Shown here: piece after piece, positions 53,499-63,085 of the stretch
Numbering within the stretch: position 1 is the stretch's first letter
How the letters are laid out: every line of letters starts with the position of its first letter
NCBI GenBank assembly: GCA_009837185.1
Contig: VXUA01000066.1
Span: 55,163-119,162 of the forward strand
Length of the DNA stretch: 64,000 bases
Direction of reading: 5' to 3'
From: Gammaproteobacteria bacterium
Lineage (GTDB): Bacteria > Pseudomonadota > Gammaproteobacteria > Pseudomonadales > Azotimanducaceae
The notes under the pieces: model-generated
Databases searched by the model: none
The model's input: the letters and a program-made list of their open reading frames with translations, nothing else
What the model was told of the DNA's origin: nothing
Translations under genes and position numbers: made by a program

Positions 53499-56400
53499 TT
53501 ATTCTTCACCGGCCGGATGGACTTCCTCAAGTGTCTCCGCGTCGTATACCACACCACCTTTGATCACGTACACAAGGTCATCTGAACTACGGATATTTTC
53601 AAGCGGATCATTCTCCAGCACGACAAGATCTGCCAATTTACCGACTTCAATGGTACCGATATCTTCGGCGATACCAAGCATTTCAGCTCCATGTCGCGTT
53701 GCAGCTCGCATGGCCTCATAGTTACTAAAACCACCCTTGGCTAAGCTCCACAATTCCCAGTGATAACCGAGACCTTGAAGTTGGCCGTGCGAACCGACGC
53801 CGACTTTACCTCCCGCTTGCACGATCCTGTGACTTTGCTCGGCTTGTAGAAGAAACACATGGTCTTCTTCATGTACCCAAAATGATCGGCGGAGTTTGCT
53901 ATCGAGTATCTGTTGGGGGGTAAAGTCTCGAAGTTTTTCATTGAGAAGGGGTGATTCTTCCGCGATGAAGTAGTTCTCCCCTCTTGGTCCACCGTACACG
54001 ACCAAAAGCGTGGGCGTATAAGCAATCTGCGATTGCGCGATAAGTTCTACCACATCTTTGTACATTCCGATTACAGGCAGGCTGTGTTCGTTACCGCTGA
54101 AGCCATCGATTACGTGTGTGAGATCGAGTTTTGTGTCTAGTGCTCCTTCAGCGGTTGGCATGACTTTCAGTTCAGCTGCGGCCTGAAGCAGCCACTGGCG
54201 TTGTTTTCTGTTACCCGAAATGTAAGCCTTAATGTGTCTCACACCGTAATTTTCGACGTAGTTTTGGAGAACTCTTTTGGCGTGTTCTTGACTTTCAAAA
54301 TCATGGTCGCTAAATACACCCGGTCCGGTGGAGAGGGTGCGCGGTCCCTTCATCCGGCCTGCATTTACTAGATCGCCGTAGTCAATTACGTCCACCGTAC
54401 TCGGTTGCACATCAGTTGCCGTAGTAATCCCATAGGCAAGATTAGCGCGGAGAGACCACAGATCAGGGTCGAGGACGTTACGATACATTTTGAAATGAGC
54501 ATGAGTGTCCACGTATCCAGGGAAGATGTACGTCCCAGAGACGTCGACAATGGTCGCCTCTTGGGGAATCTCAATATCAACGCCTATTGCTTTGATGCGA
54601 TCCCCTTCAATCAATACAGTAGTGTTTCTAAGTTGATTGTTGGCTTCGGAAGTCATCGAAGAAACTGTACCACCCACGAGTGCGATTGATCCCTTGGGGA
54701 TCTGTCTTGCGTGATAAATCTTTACTGGGATTTGTACTAGTGAGGACGATTCAATTGACTCCGTCTCGGATTCATCTGCTGTATTACTCAAGGTATCTTC
54801 ACAGTCTTCGTCCGTAGTATCGTTTTGCTCTAAACAATCAAAGGCTATTTCTATATCAGCGACAGATCGATAGAAGATATTGTTCCCGACACTCCAATAC
54901 ACAACGGAGGAATCGTGAGACCATCCCAAATGGTCAACTCCGGTTTTGACGAGTGTTAAGTACGGAAGTTTAGGATCATTGATTGAAGTTTCAAAACTTG
55001 GAAGATCGGTTTGTAGCGTACGAAGTAGATAGAGTCGATTGGTGTGTTGGACTAGAACGTACCGGCCGTTGGGTGAAAGTTCTAGATTACGTACAGGAAT
55101 CTCGCCTTCGTCATAGTAAATTCCCGATCCTTTTACAGTTAAATGCGATCGAAAATCTGAACCATCTAAGCGTATCGAAACAAGACCGGAGTTACCCGAA
55201 CGAAAAATACCAGGATAGAGGTATGCGTACAGTCGGTTCTCATCTGGCCCCCAATGTTGATTCGTAAAGCCACGGGCGTGCCGTACAACACGATCTTCAA
55301 GATTTCGATTGGTTACACTGACCTCGATGATGTCCGTTCCTGGAGGCTGACCAAAATCTCCGCCATCGACGACACGCTCGTGTTGAATTCCTCTAAAGAC
55401 GAAGATTGAGTTCCCGTCTCTTGCCCAGAGTGGTTGTGTATAGAACGCACTGTTGCTAGAGACTCGGGTTGGTTTTCTATTTTCTCGCGCCGGGACGGTC
55501 CATAGGACACCACCATCTGCAGACCAACTCACGAATGCTATTTGCGTGCTATTGGGAGACCAAGTAGGATGTGCAGAAAAGCCTGGGACGTCCTCAACGT
55601 GCCAGAGATCATTCGTCTCTAGGTCGAAAACGTAAATGTCCGCCATAGCAGTAAACACGAACTTTTGTTTATCGGGTGAGAGCTCCAGATCATGAATCAT
55701 TCGCGCTTTCACGGGTTCAATTCCAATGCGGTGAGGGAAGTACAGGCGCGGTCCCAACTGTTTGTTGATTTGAACATTGAAAGGAATTTCTCGTGCCGTA
55801 GAGTTCTCGTCTTCGAACACATCAGTGATGCTTTTTCGCCACAGTCTGCCACCCATAGTGAACACGATCTCGGTATTGTCAGGAGTAAAGGAGTAGTTAG
55901 GAAAGACATCGCGCGTGAACCGGGACTCTTGTTCGTCCCGTTGTACCGGGAATTCGAACCAAACGTCGTCGCCGGTAATTAGATCTCTGATACGGAGGCC
56001 GGTTTGTCCCTCCGCCCTAGTGCCGTACGCAAGATAACGACCATCGTTAGAAATTTGTGGACGAAATGCACCACCGGAAGATCCCGTCAAAGTGTCCTCA
56101 TAGTTATTCTTGAGTTCTCTTCTCACCACTTGCCAAATCGGTAAGCGTAGGTCATAACCGAATCCACCGTATTTACGGGCGTAATACAGATATCTACCGT
56201 CTGGACTGTAAACTGCCCCCAACGCGTTGTGCCGCGCACTGCGCGCTGCTGATTTGTTGGCATAGGTTATCTGAACTCCCGAACCTCCGTTCAGGTGATA
56301 AGCCCATATTTCGTAGGTGGCAAGTCCCCAAGACGACTTTGATACGATGACATGGTCTCCCTTTGGCGACCAAGAAGGTGACGCAAATAGTGCGTCGTCT

Positions 56401-56756
56401 TTTGCGTCAGAGAGGTTGCGCGGATTCTCCCCGTTCGCATCCATGATCCACAGGTCTTCCTTGCCCCCTCGATCTGAGATGAAGGCAATCTTAGATCCAT
56501 CTGGTGAATATACGGGTTGTGAATCAAACTCCATACCGGAAGTGATAGCGGTAACTTCCCCGCCCGTAATAGGTAGGGTGTACAAGTCGCCCAAGACTTC
56601 AATGATCAAGGTATCATGCGTAGGAGAAACGTCCACCGCGAGCCATGTTGCTTCGTCGGTGGTTATGTTGATCTCTCGCACACCGTCTAATGGAAGATCT
56701 GCCTTCGCGATCACTAAGAACGAAAACGCGAGCAGAATGACATAACACTCTTTCAC
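53499..56756 (-). CDS. Secreted protein with TolB-like propeller and amidohydrolase domain
   Basis: A 1085-residue protein: signal peptide (to about 20), an N-terminal beta propeller of PD40/WD-like repeats (repeated SPDGSKIAFISDRGG, SPDGRYLYYARKYGG, TPDNTEIVFTMGG), then a C-terminal amidohydrolase domain with FPGYVDTHAHF (the HxH metal motif), a later KVGVGSHGQLQG and GTIEVGKLADLVVLENDPL. It probably hydrolyses amide or peptide-like substrates in the periplasm. Start GTG 56756 overlaps the channel stop by three bases. The propeller-amidohydrolase fusion is known in marine bacteria. Confidence 0.87.
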   Translation of the reverse strand: MKECYVILLAFSFLVIAKADLPLDGVREINITTDEATWLAVDVSPTHDTLIIEVLGDLYTLPITGGEVTAITSGMEFDSQPVYSPDGSKIAFISDRGGKEDLWIMDANGENPRNLSDAKDDALFASPSWSPKGDHVIVSKSSWGLATYEIWAYHLNGGSGVQITYANKSAARSARHNALGAVYSPDGRYLYYARKYGGFGYDLRLPIWQVVRRELKNNYEDTLTGSSGGAFRPQISNDGRYLAYGTRAEGQTGLRIRDLITGDDVWFEFPVQRDEQESRFTRDVFPNYSFTPDNTEIVFTMGGRLWRKSITDVFEDENSTAREIPFNVQINKQLGPRLYFPHRIGIEPVKARMIHDLELSPDKQKFVFTAMADIYVFDLETNDLWHVEDVPGFSAHPTWSPNSTQIAFVSWSADGGVLWTVPARENRKPTRVSSNSAFYTQPLWARDGNSIFVFRGIQHERVVDGGDFGQPPGTDIIEVSVTNRNLEDRVVRHARGFTNQHWGPDENRLYAYLYPGIFRSGNSGLVSIRLDGSDFRSHLTVKGSGIYYDEGEIPVRNLELSPNGRYVLVQHTNRLYLLRTLQTDLPSFETSINDPKLPYLTLVKTGVDHLGWSHDSSVVYWSVGNNIFYRSVADIEIAFDCLEQNDTTDEDCEDTLSNTADESETESIESSSLVQIPVKIYHARQIPKGSIALVGGTVSSMTSEANNQLRNTTVLIEGDRIKAIGVDIEIPQEATIVDVSGTYIFPGYVDTHAHFKMYRNVLDPDLWSLRANLAYGITTATDVQPSTVDVIDYGDLVNAGRMKGPRTLSTGPGVFSDHDFESQEHAKRVLQNYVENYGVRHIKAYISGNRKQRQWLLQAAAELKVMPTAEGALDTKLDLTHVIDGFSGNEHSLPVIGMYKDVVELIAQSQIAYTPTLLVVYGGPRGENYFIAEESPLLNEKLRDFTPQQILDSKLRRSFWVHEEDHVFLLQAEQSHRIVQAGGKVGVGSHGQLQGLGYHWELWSLAKGGFSNYEAMRAATRHGAEMLGIAEDIGTIEVGKLADLVVLENDPLENIRSSDDLVYVIKGGVVYDAETLEEVHPAGEE

Positions 56757-57601
56757 GGTAGAGGACTTGCCTTACGTTCTTGGTTGCTTGAATTTTTTTC
56801 CATGTGATCTTGGACTCGCTTCAAAGCCTCTCGAGTTTGCTTTAACTCACGGATTACTTCTGCGGTATCCAGCTCCTCGCGTAGTGTCGCGAGTTGGGCT
56901 TCTTTTGCTTCTTGTACATTTGTGACCACGATTCCGATGAAAAGATTGATGATCACAAACGTTGCGATCACGACGAAACTCAAAAAATAGATCCAGGCCC
57001 ACCAATAGCTCTCTAACGCGGTATACATGATGTCGGTCCAATCTTCTAAAGTAACTATTCTGAACAGGGTCAACAACGAAATTCCTAGCGATTCCCAATG
57101 CGTGGGATCGATTTCATGAAACAAGTGATATCCAGCGACACCGTAGACGTAGAAAATTACCGTCATTAACAAAACGACGTTGATCATTCCGGGAAGCGAG
57201 TGCATCAATGCAGTGACAAGAACTCTGAGTTGTGGTAACACGGAAACGATACGTACGACGCGTAAGAGCCGTGCGATTCTCGCGATCATCGCTAACTCCC
57301 CGGTCGCCGGAATTAAGCAAAACACAATAATCGCGAAATCAAAGCAGTTCCAGCCATCACGAAAGTAATGGTGCACTCTTGGATAGTTAGCCATCATTTT
57401 GGTTACCGCTTCGACGATAAAAATCCACAGTATCACGTCGTACGCGAAATTTATTTGAGTGGAAAAGTGTGCATGAATGTAGTCCGATGTGTCTAATCCG
57501 ACTAAGATGCCATTGAGCACTATGAACGCAATTATTGCGACTGAGAACCAAGAACTCGCGACGATCCGTTGCGCTGTTTGCTGTATCGAATTTAACAACA
57601 T
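56753..57601 (-). CDS. Voltage-gated ion channel (NaChBac/NavBac family) with acidic filter
   Basis: A 282-residue six-helix channel subunit; four would form a pore. The S4 voltage sensor is MIARIARLLRVVRIVSVLPQ, with arginines at 108, 111, 114 and 117. The pore filter is TLEDWTD (residues 184-190). Sodium channels have TLESWSM; the engineered calcium channel CavAb has TLDDWSD, so this acidic filter suggests calcium or mixed permeability (inference). After S6 (FVIINLFIGIVVTNVQEA) a coiled-coil C-terminus follows (residues 230-270). ATG 57601; the downstream propeller-amidohydrolase gene overlaps by 4 bases. Confidence 0.88.
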   Translation of the reverse strand: MLLNSIQQTAQRIVASSWFSVAIIAFIVLNGILVGLDTSDYIHAHFSTQINFAYDVILWIFIVEAVTKMMANYPRVHHYFRDGWNCFDFAIIVFCLIPATGELAMIARIARLLRVVRIVSVLPQLRVLVTALMHSLPGMINVVLLMTVIFYVYGVAGYHLFHEIDPTHWESLGISLLTLFRIVTLEDWTDIMYTALESYWWAWIYFLSFVVIATFVIINLFIGIVVTNVQEAKEAQLATLREELDTAEVIRELKQTREALKRVQDHMEKNSSNQERKASPLP

Positions 57602-57663
57602 AGAACTTTTAGGTCGAACCTGTTGGGAGCTTCGCGGACAAAGTACTCATTAGTCGGATTGAA

Positions 57664-58308
57664 CTAAATGAGTTCTACCAGTGACTCAATGGTACGGTCG
57701 GCACCCAGCGTACTTACAGAGACTCCTTGATTGTAACCGTAGGGTACCAGAACGATGGGGCAACCAGCGCTTCTAGCGCAAGTTACATCGGTGATGGAAT
57801 CTCCCACAAACATCGCTCGTTCTGGTGGTGTATCCAACTCTTTACAAGCATGCAATAATGGGTCTGGTTCTGGTTTTGCTATCGACAGAGTGTCTCCGCC
57901 TACGACCACGCCGAAATAACTGAGTAGATTCAATTCCCTCAGGAGCAACTTGGACAGGTCATACCGCTTGTTGGTAACTACCCCTAATTTGCACTTTCTC
58001 CGTGCTAGATGCTGAATGGTCAATCGAACACCCGCATAAGGTTTGCTGAATATTGCGATGTGTTGACGGTAGTATGCTAAAAAAATGGAATAGAGTTTTT
58101 CGATTTGAGTATCTGTAGATTGTTCATTGTGTCGTTCTAACGCACTGGAAATCATTTTTTTGGCACCGTGCCCAACCCAATGACGAGTAAGTTCGATGTC
58201 AACCGGTCCGAGTTCAACCGAGCTTAGAGTAGAGTTCAATGCATGGTGAAGGTCTGGGGCAGTATCGACTAGTGTTCCATCTAGATCGAACAGAAGCGTA
58301 TCGGTCAT
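57664..58308 (-). CDS. gph: Phosphoglycolate phosphatase (HAD family)
   Basis: A 214-residue HAD phosphatase. The nucleophile motif is LLFDLDGTLVDTAPDL (Asp8, Asp10), the cap region includes HWVGHGAKKMISSALE, motif II-III is GVVTNKRYDLS and motif IV is FVGDSITDVTCARSAGC. The order with rpe directly upstream (9 bases) matches the rpe-gph arrangement of many Gammaproteobacteria and supports phosphoglycolate as substrate. Confidence 0.9.
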   Translation of the reverse strand: MTDTLLFDLDGTLVDTAPDLHHALNSTLSSVELGPVDIELTRHWVGHGAKKMISSALERHNEQSTDTQIEKLYSIFLAYYRQHIAIFSKPYAGVRLTIQHLARRKCKLGVVTNKRYDLSKLLLRELNLLSYFGVVVGGDTLSIAKPEPDPLLHACKELDTPPERAMFVGDSITDVTCARSAGCPIVLVPYGYNQGVSVSTLGADRTIESLVELI

Positions 58309-58317
58309 GTCAGATTG

Positions 58318-58977
58318 TTACGACAATTCCGCTCGCATTTCGTCAATAACGGTTTTGTAGTTACTGCTACTGAAGATTGAAGAGCCCGCGACAAAGAAAT
58401 CTGCCCCAGATTGCCAAGCTTCACGAATGTTCTCAAGACTCACGCCACCGTCAACGGCAAGGCGTGCGTCTAAACCATGGGAATCAAGTAAGTTGCGAAC
58501 TTTTTCTAGCTTACGAAACGTCTCTGGGATAAACGTTTGTCCACCAAATCCAGGATTAACACTCATCACCAACACTAAATCAAAATTTCCTTGTAGTTCG
58601 TCTAGAACATTCAGTGAGGTGGACGGATTCAAAACTATACCAGCTTTTGCGCCTCCTCTCCTAATCCTGTGTAAAGCCGCGTGCGCATGATTTGTTGCCT
58701 CCGGGTGTATGGAAATGTACGATGCCCCGTTGTCGAGGAATGCATCGATCATGTTTTCGACTGGTTTCACCATCAGGTGCACGTCAAACTCAGTCTCCGG
58801 GAAGTGAGTTTTTAACGAGTTTAGTACAACCGGCCCGAAGCTTAAATTCGGTACGTAGTGGTTATCCATGACATCGAAATGGATCACATCGGCACCAGCG
58901 TCTAAGACAGCTTTGACTTCGTGTCCAAGTTGTGCGAAGTCGGCAGCAAGTATAGAAGGAGCAATTATCGGATTCAT
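58318..58977 (-). CDS. rpe: Ribulose-phosphate 3-epimerase
   Basis: A 219-residue TIM-barrel enzyme of the pentose-phosphate pathway that interconverts ribulose-5-P and xylulose-5-P. Motifs: APSILAADFAQLG at the start, VIHFDVMDNHYVPNLSFGP, DVHLMVKPVENMID, SVNPGFGGQTFIPETFRKL and AVDGGVSLENI. The metal-binding residues are all present. ATG 58977. The next gene upstream, murU, ends 146 bases away. Confidence 0.95.
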   Translation of the reverse strand: MNPIIAPSILAADFAQLGHEVKAVLDAGADVIHFDVMDNHYVPNLSFGPVVLNSLKTHFPETEFDVHLMVKPVENMIDAFLDNGASYISIHPEATNHAHAALHRIRRGGAKAGIVLNPSTSLNVLDELQGNFDLVLVMSVNPGFGGQTFIPETFRKLEKVRNLLDSHGLDARLAVDGGVSLENIREAWQSGADFFVAGSSIFSSSNYKTVIDEMRAELS

Positions 58978-59123
58978 GCGTTTTGCTTCTGTCTGTTGAT
59001 GATTAGATTACGAGGCATATTATCAAGAACCGTTCATAGTTCACGCTGCGAAGTGTTTGAATTAGTTTCACGCGGAAGTGTACCCCGACTATGTAATTCT
59101 GTAAGGCAATAGTCCTCAAACAA

Positions 59124-59792
59124 TCAAGTTTCGGCGGAATCACGTAATTTCGACAAACTATTTGGAGAGCCGATGTCAATCCAATCGCCATAAAAAACTT
59201 CCCCTGTCACTTTGCGCTGGTCAATGAGTTCAAACATCAGATCTCTCGTGAGTGAAAAGGGCTTCGCTTCTCGCTGTTGAAAAATGTCTGGATGAAGTAC
59301 CGCGATGCCGCTGTAGGTCAGGTCATGACGTGTTAAGTCTGCAAATCGTTGCACGATCTTACCGTCTAAAGCAAAATCCCAGCTAGATTTGTTCTTAACG
59401 GGCGTGAGCACTAGATGCCCCTGATTCGTTTGATGACGAACTAGACGTGTAAACGGATAGTTTGTCCAAACATCGCCATTCATTAAGAGAAACGGTTGCT
59501 GTCCCAAGTGGGGTAGCGCATTGACAATGCCACCACCTGTGTTTAATAGATCACTTTCTCTACTAAAAGTGATTCGAACATCAAAACGGGAACCGTTGCC
59601 TAAATGGTCAATCAACTGGTCCGCTAGATGATGAACGTTAATTACTATTTCTTGTATTCCAGCAAGTCGGAGCCAACCGATTTGATGCACGATGAGGGGA
59701 GCGCCTCGAACTTCAATTAACGGTTTTGGAGTCGTATCCGTTAAGGGTTGTAAGCGCGTACCAGGCCCGGCCGCGAGGATCATAGCTCTCAA
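59124..59792 (-). CDS. murU: N-acetylmuramate alpha-1-phosphate uridylyltransferase MurU
   Basis: A 222-residue nucleotidyltransferase. The N-terminus MRAMILAAGPGTRLQPLTDT with TPKPLIEVRGAPLIVHQIGW is the usual pyrophosphorylase loop; LNTGGGIVNALPHL and FLLMNGDVWTNYPF are typical of the MurU family. It makes UDP-MurNAc from MurNAc-1-P, the second step of a peptidoglycan recycling pathway that bypasses MurA. It overlaps amgK by 4 bases, and together they face lptD, exactly as in Pseudomonas (amgK-murU opposite lptD). Confidence 0.91.
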   Translation of the reverse strand: MRAMILAAGPGTRLQPLTDTTPKPLIEVRGAPLIVHQIGWLRLAGIQEIVINVHHLADQLIDHLGNGSRFDVRITFSRESDLLNTGGGIVNALPHLGQQPFLLMNGDVWTNYPFTRLVRHQTNQGHLVLTPVKNKSSWDFALDGKIVQRFADLTRHDLTYSGIAVLHPDIFQQREAKPFSLTRDLMFELIDQRKVTGEVFYGDWIDIGSPNSLSKLRDSAET

Positions 59793-60787
59793 TTTTGGCG
59801 ACGAATTTTGTGTAGCGTTACTGGAATGACACTACGTTGGAGCCACAATCCAAGCGGTCGTACTGCTTCGATTTCTTCGCAAATACCCTGTGCTTTGCGA
59901 AGAGTCGGGAGAACATACTGTAAGTGTGTCGATTGCTCGCGTTGTAGCCAAAGGCGCACGAAGATACCAGCCGCTTTTAATAATCTTTGTAACGCGGTGA
60001 GTTTCACATTGATTGCAAAAGTCTTCTGAGTCGTTGCATTTTGGTGTCGAGTCGTCAAAACACAAGACCAAAATGATCGAATCTGCTTCTCGATTGTGGC
60101 GTAGTCATGATCCCAGTAACAGTCGTACAGTAGTGATGCAAGGTCATACGTTATCGGCCCAACTAGAGCATCCTGATAGTCGACAACACCTAGAAATGGT
60201 GGGTCTGGTCGCACCAACAAATTTTTACAATGAAAGTCTCGATGAACGGTACAAGTTGGAATCGCAGAAATTTCGGTGACCAAGTAGTCAAAGCAACTCT
60301 GAACCACCCTGGCGTTAACGTTGATTAGTCTACGACAAAGGAAATCTTGGAAAATTTCGAGTTCATTGTTGAACCTAGCTTTTTCGTATTGTGGGATGAT
60401 TGGATCTGATATTGATTGAATCTTGCCTAGTGTGTGGAACGCTAGAGTCAAACATTGGTCTACGTTACCCAGTACATACTGAGTATGGAAATCTTCCTCG
60501 CCTACATCCTCTAAGAGAAAATGTCCTCTGTTGCTGTCAAATTCATAGACTGTTGGAACTGGTACGCCGTGGCGTTTGAACAAATCTCCGAAATGCATAA
60601 ATCGGTCGTTGAGTTCGGTCTCCGGGGGTGAAAACATGAGTATAAACGATGCAGTTTCGGTTCGACATCGCCAGAATTTCCGAGTGCTGGCTTCTGTTTT
60701 GAGAGGTATTACTTCCTTCCAGGCTGAGTCAGTATGGGACGGTGTCCAGAGAAAGATGTCATGTGTATTGTCATTAAGCATAATCAT
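59789..60787 (-). CDS. amgK: N-acetylmuramate/N-acetylglucosamine kinase AmgK
   Basis: A 332-residue aminoglycoside-phosphotransferase-like sugar kinase that phosphorylates MurNAc at C1. Kinase motifs are CTVHRDFHCKNLLV (HRDxxxxN) and GVVDYQDALVGPITYDLASLL (the DFG-like DYQD). Three starts are close together: TTG 60793, ATG 60787 and ATG 60781; I chose the middle one. The gene is only 17 bases from the lptD start on the other strand, so the promoters must overlap or lie inside the genes. With murU it recycles MurNAc. Confidence 0.91.
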   Translation of the reverse strand: MIMLNDNTHDIFLWTPSHTDSAWKEVIPLKTEASTRKFWRCRTETASFILMFSPPETELNDRFMHFGDLFKRHGVPVPTVYEFDSNRGHFLLEDVGEEDFHTQYVLGNVDQCLTLAFHTLGKIQSISDPIIPQYEKARFNNELEIFQDFLCRRLINVNARVVQSCFDYLVTEISAIPTCTVHRDFHCKNLLVRPDPPFLGVVDYQDALVGPITYDLASLLYDCYWDHDYATIEKQIRSFWSCVLTTRHQNATTQKTFAINVKLTALQRLLKAAGIFVRLWLQREQSTHLQYVLPTLRKAQGICEEIEAVRPLGLWLQRSVIPVTLHKIRRQN

Positions 60788-60804
60788 CGTCAAATTTTAG
60801 GTTC

Positions 60805-63075
60805 ATGATTGATCGATTGAGCAAATTAGGGCAGCTAGGGGCACGGCGTATAGGCTTGTTTTTGTGCTGTGCGTTAGCGTTGGCGGTCGGGGCGGAATCA
60901 GACTTTGCTAAAAGTATTTGGCGAGCTTCGAATACCAAGAACTGCCACGGACAGTACGACGTGAATCTGATCATTAAGCCGGAAACAGAAGAATCCAATA
61001 CTGAAGAAGTTACGGTGCACGCAGATCGTGTTGAGCTTTACTTGAAAGGCACAAGCACAAGTAGACTGACCGGGGATGTTAGCCTACAACTTGGCGATCT
61101 CTATCTAGCCACGACCAATCTAGAGATTGACGCGATAGACCAAATATTCAGCACCACGGATGGTATGACAATCGTTAATGAAAATTTCGCGTTGCACGTA
61201 GATGCGACGACAATTGAGGCTAAAGCTAGGTCGCTACAGGTGAAAGGTGCTGACTTTGTCCTTCTACAGGATGGCTATCGGGGACGAGCTGAGCGTCTGT
61301 CGGCGAGCGACACCGGAGCAGAGTTTGAAAAAGTATCTATTACCTATTGTCCGCCGGAAGTAAATTCTTGGCTTCTATCAGCGGGGCGTATTCGTTTGGA
61401 CCGAGCACAAAACATTGCGGTCGCACGGGATGTTCAGCTGAGCGTGGGGAGACTACCTACTTTCTACGTACCTTATTTACGCTTTCCTCTAACTGGCGCG
61501 CGCACGACAGGAATGCTACCGCCAAATTTTGAACGTAATAGTTTGCGTGGATATGAACTTGCATTGCCCATCTACGTCAATCTCGCACCAAATTACGATC
61601 TTACGCTAACTCCACGATTGTCTTCACAACAAAATCATAGTTTGGAAACGGAATTTCGATACTTAACACGGGTCTCCAATTCAGAGTTTCACGCGGTATT
61701 TTTGCCATCAGATGATGAGTATTTGGATTATTTGGCGAGTCGTATCGATCGACCATCTGTACCCTCAGCAAATCCATCTCGACGTTGGTACGTAAGGGTG
61801 CAACACAACTTCGCTGTAGACGGTTGGCTGGGAGACGTAGATTACTCCTTTGTGAGTGATGAAGATTTCTTACGCGACTTTGGCGGTTCCATTGATGATC
61901 TCGGTCGTGTTGGACTCTGGCGAACGGCCTATGTCTCCAAATTAGGACGTGATTATCAATTGTTGTTTTCAAGTGAACGATTTGAACCCTTTCGTTATTG
62001 GGGTACGTCGGTATCAAAATTACCTCTGATCGAGTATCAACATCAGTTTCCTCTATTTGGATTCAAACTTGGCTTTGATACTCATTTAGCTAGGCTAAAG
62101 TCGGTGGATTTAGAGGACGAGTTCGAAGTTGAGCGCCGTCATGGGAATGTGTTTCTTAAGTTACCGCTTCGACGAACCTGGGGACAGCTGAGTATCGAAA
62201 GTTCTCGAGGCTATACTTGGTTTGAACTTCCAAATGAGAGACAGACTCGGCATACTACGACATTAAAGGTGGACTCGCGACTGATATTTGATCGCACGTC
62301 AATGAATTTGGCCCCCTCTATGCAAACACTCGAACCAAGAGTCGTGTATGTTAAACGGGACTCTGGAATTCGAAAGTTGCCCTTTTCATTTGATGTTGGA
62401 CCTCGTTCCGTTACCATGGAATCAATTTTGAACCCAACGCGCATGACTGGGTACGACAAACTACCTCCAGTGCATTCGATCGCATTTGGATTGAGCGGAA
62501 GCCTGAGCGATCTGAGAGAGCGTCGAAAATTACTTGAGCTTCAGTTGGCAGTTTCTGCGCCACTTGAAACTTTCGATTACAACCCGCATAAAACCCCTTC
62601 GTTCGGTCTTGCGGTTCTTGGATCTCTAACGGTTGATTTGCAATGGAGTGCAGCGTACTTTCGCTACTTTGACTTAATCCGAGAAGAAGCCAACGAGTTT
62701 CGTATACGGTATCAACTAAATCAAACGCGAATCAATGGTTGGTTACGCTACGAGCAAGAAGCGGAAACCTTGCAGAGTTACGTTGACGTCGCGGTCCCAG
62801 TAGCTCAAGGCTGGAATATTTACGGACGTTGGCATCACGATTGGGAGCATGATGCGCACGTCGACTCGTATGTTGGAGTCGAGTTTTCTGGATGCTGTAT
62901 GGAGTATCGCTTGTTGTGGCATCGAACCATTCGATACGAATGGCTACAATCAGAACGAATTCAGTCTCGAACTGGCCTTCGCTTTGAACTGTCGATGAAG
63001 GGACTAACTTCGTTTGGAGACAATGTGTTGTCAATCTTAAATCGAAATATCAATTCACCTGTTAAAGTGTATTAG
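60805..63075 (+). CDS. lptD: LPS-assembly protein LptD
   Basis: A 756-residue outer-membrane beta-barrel that inserts LPS with LptE. After a signal peptide (to about 30) comes the OstA-like periplasmic domain, then the barrel with FPLTGARTTGMLPPNFERNS. Cysteines for the rearranging disulfides are at 47, 182 and the pair Cys697-Cys698 near the C-terminus (GCCMEYRLLWHRTIRYEW), the expected pattern. This agrees with the DsbA-like protein encoded at 17.3 kb. surA follows after 10 bases. Confidence 0.95.
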   Translation: MIDRLSKLGQLGARRIGLFLCCALALAVGAESDFAKSIWRASNTKNCHGQYDVNLIIKPETEESNTEEVTVHADRVELYLKGTSTSRLTGDVSLQLGDLYLATTNLEIDAIDQIFSTTDGMTIVNENFALHVDATTIEAKARSLQVKGADFVLLQDGYRGRAERLSASDTGAEFEKVSITYCPPEVNSWLLSAGRIRLDRAQNIAVARDVQLSVGRLPTFYVPYLRFPLTGARTTGMLPPNFERNSLRGYELALPIYVNLAPNYDLTLTPRLSSQQNHSLETEFRYLTRVSNSEFHAVFLPSDDEYLDYLASRIDRPSVPSANPSRRWYVRVQHNFAVDGWLGDVDYSFVSDEDFLRDFGGSIDDLGRVGLWRTAYVSKLGRDYQLLFSSERFEPFRYWGTSVSKLPLIEYQHQFPLFGFKLGFDTHLARLKSVDLEDEFEVERRHGNVFLKLPLRRTWGQLSIESSRGYTWFELPNERQTRHTTTLKVDSRLIFDRTSMNLAPSMQTLEPRVVYVKRDSGIRKLPFSFDVGPRSVTMESILNPTRMTGYDKLPPVHSIAFGLSGSLSDLRERRKLLELQLAVSAPLETFDYNPHKTPSFGLAVLGSLTVDLQWSAAYFRYFDLIREEANEFRIRYQLNQTRINGWLRYEQEAETLQSYVDVAVPVAQGWNIYGRWHHDWEHDAHVDSYVGVEFSGCCMEYRLLWHRTIRYEWLQSERIQSRTGLRFELSMKGLTSFGDNVLSILNRNINSPVKVY

Positions 63076-63085
63076 AGAGGACTAA

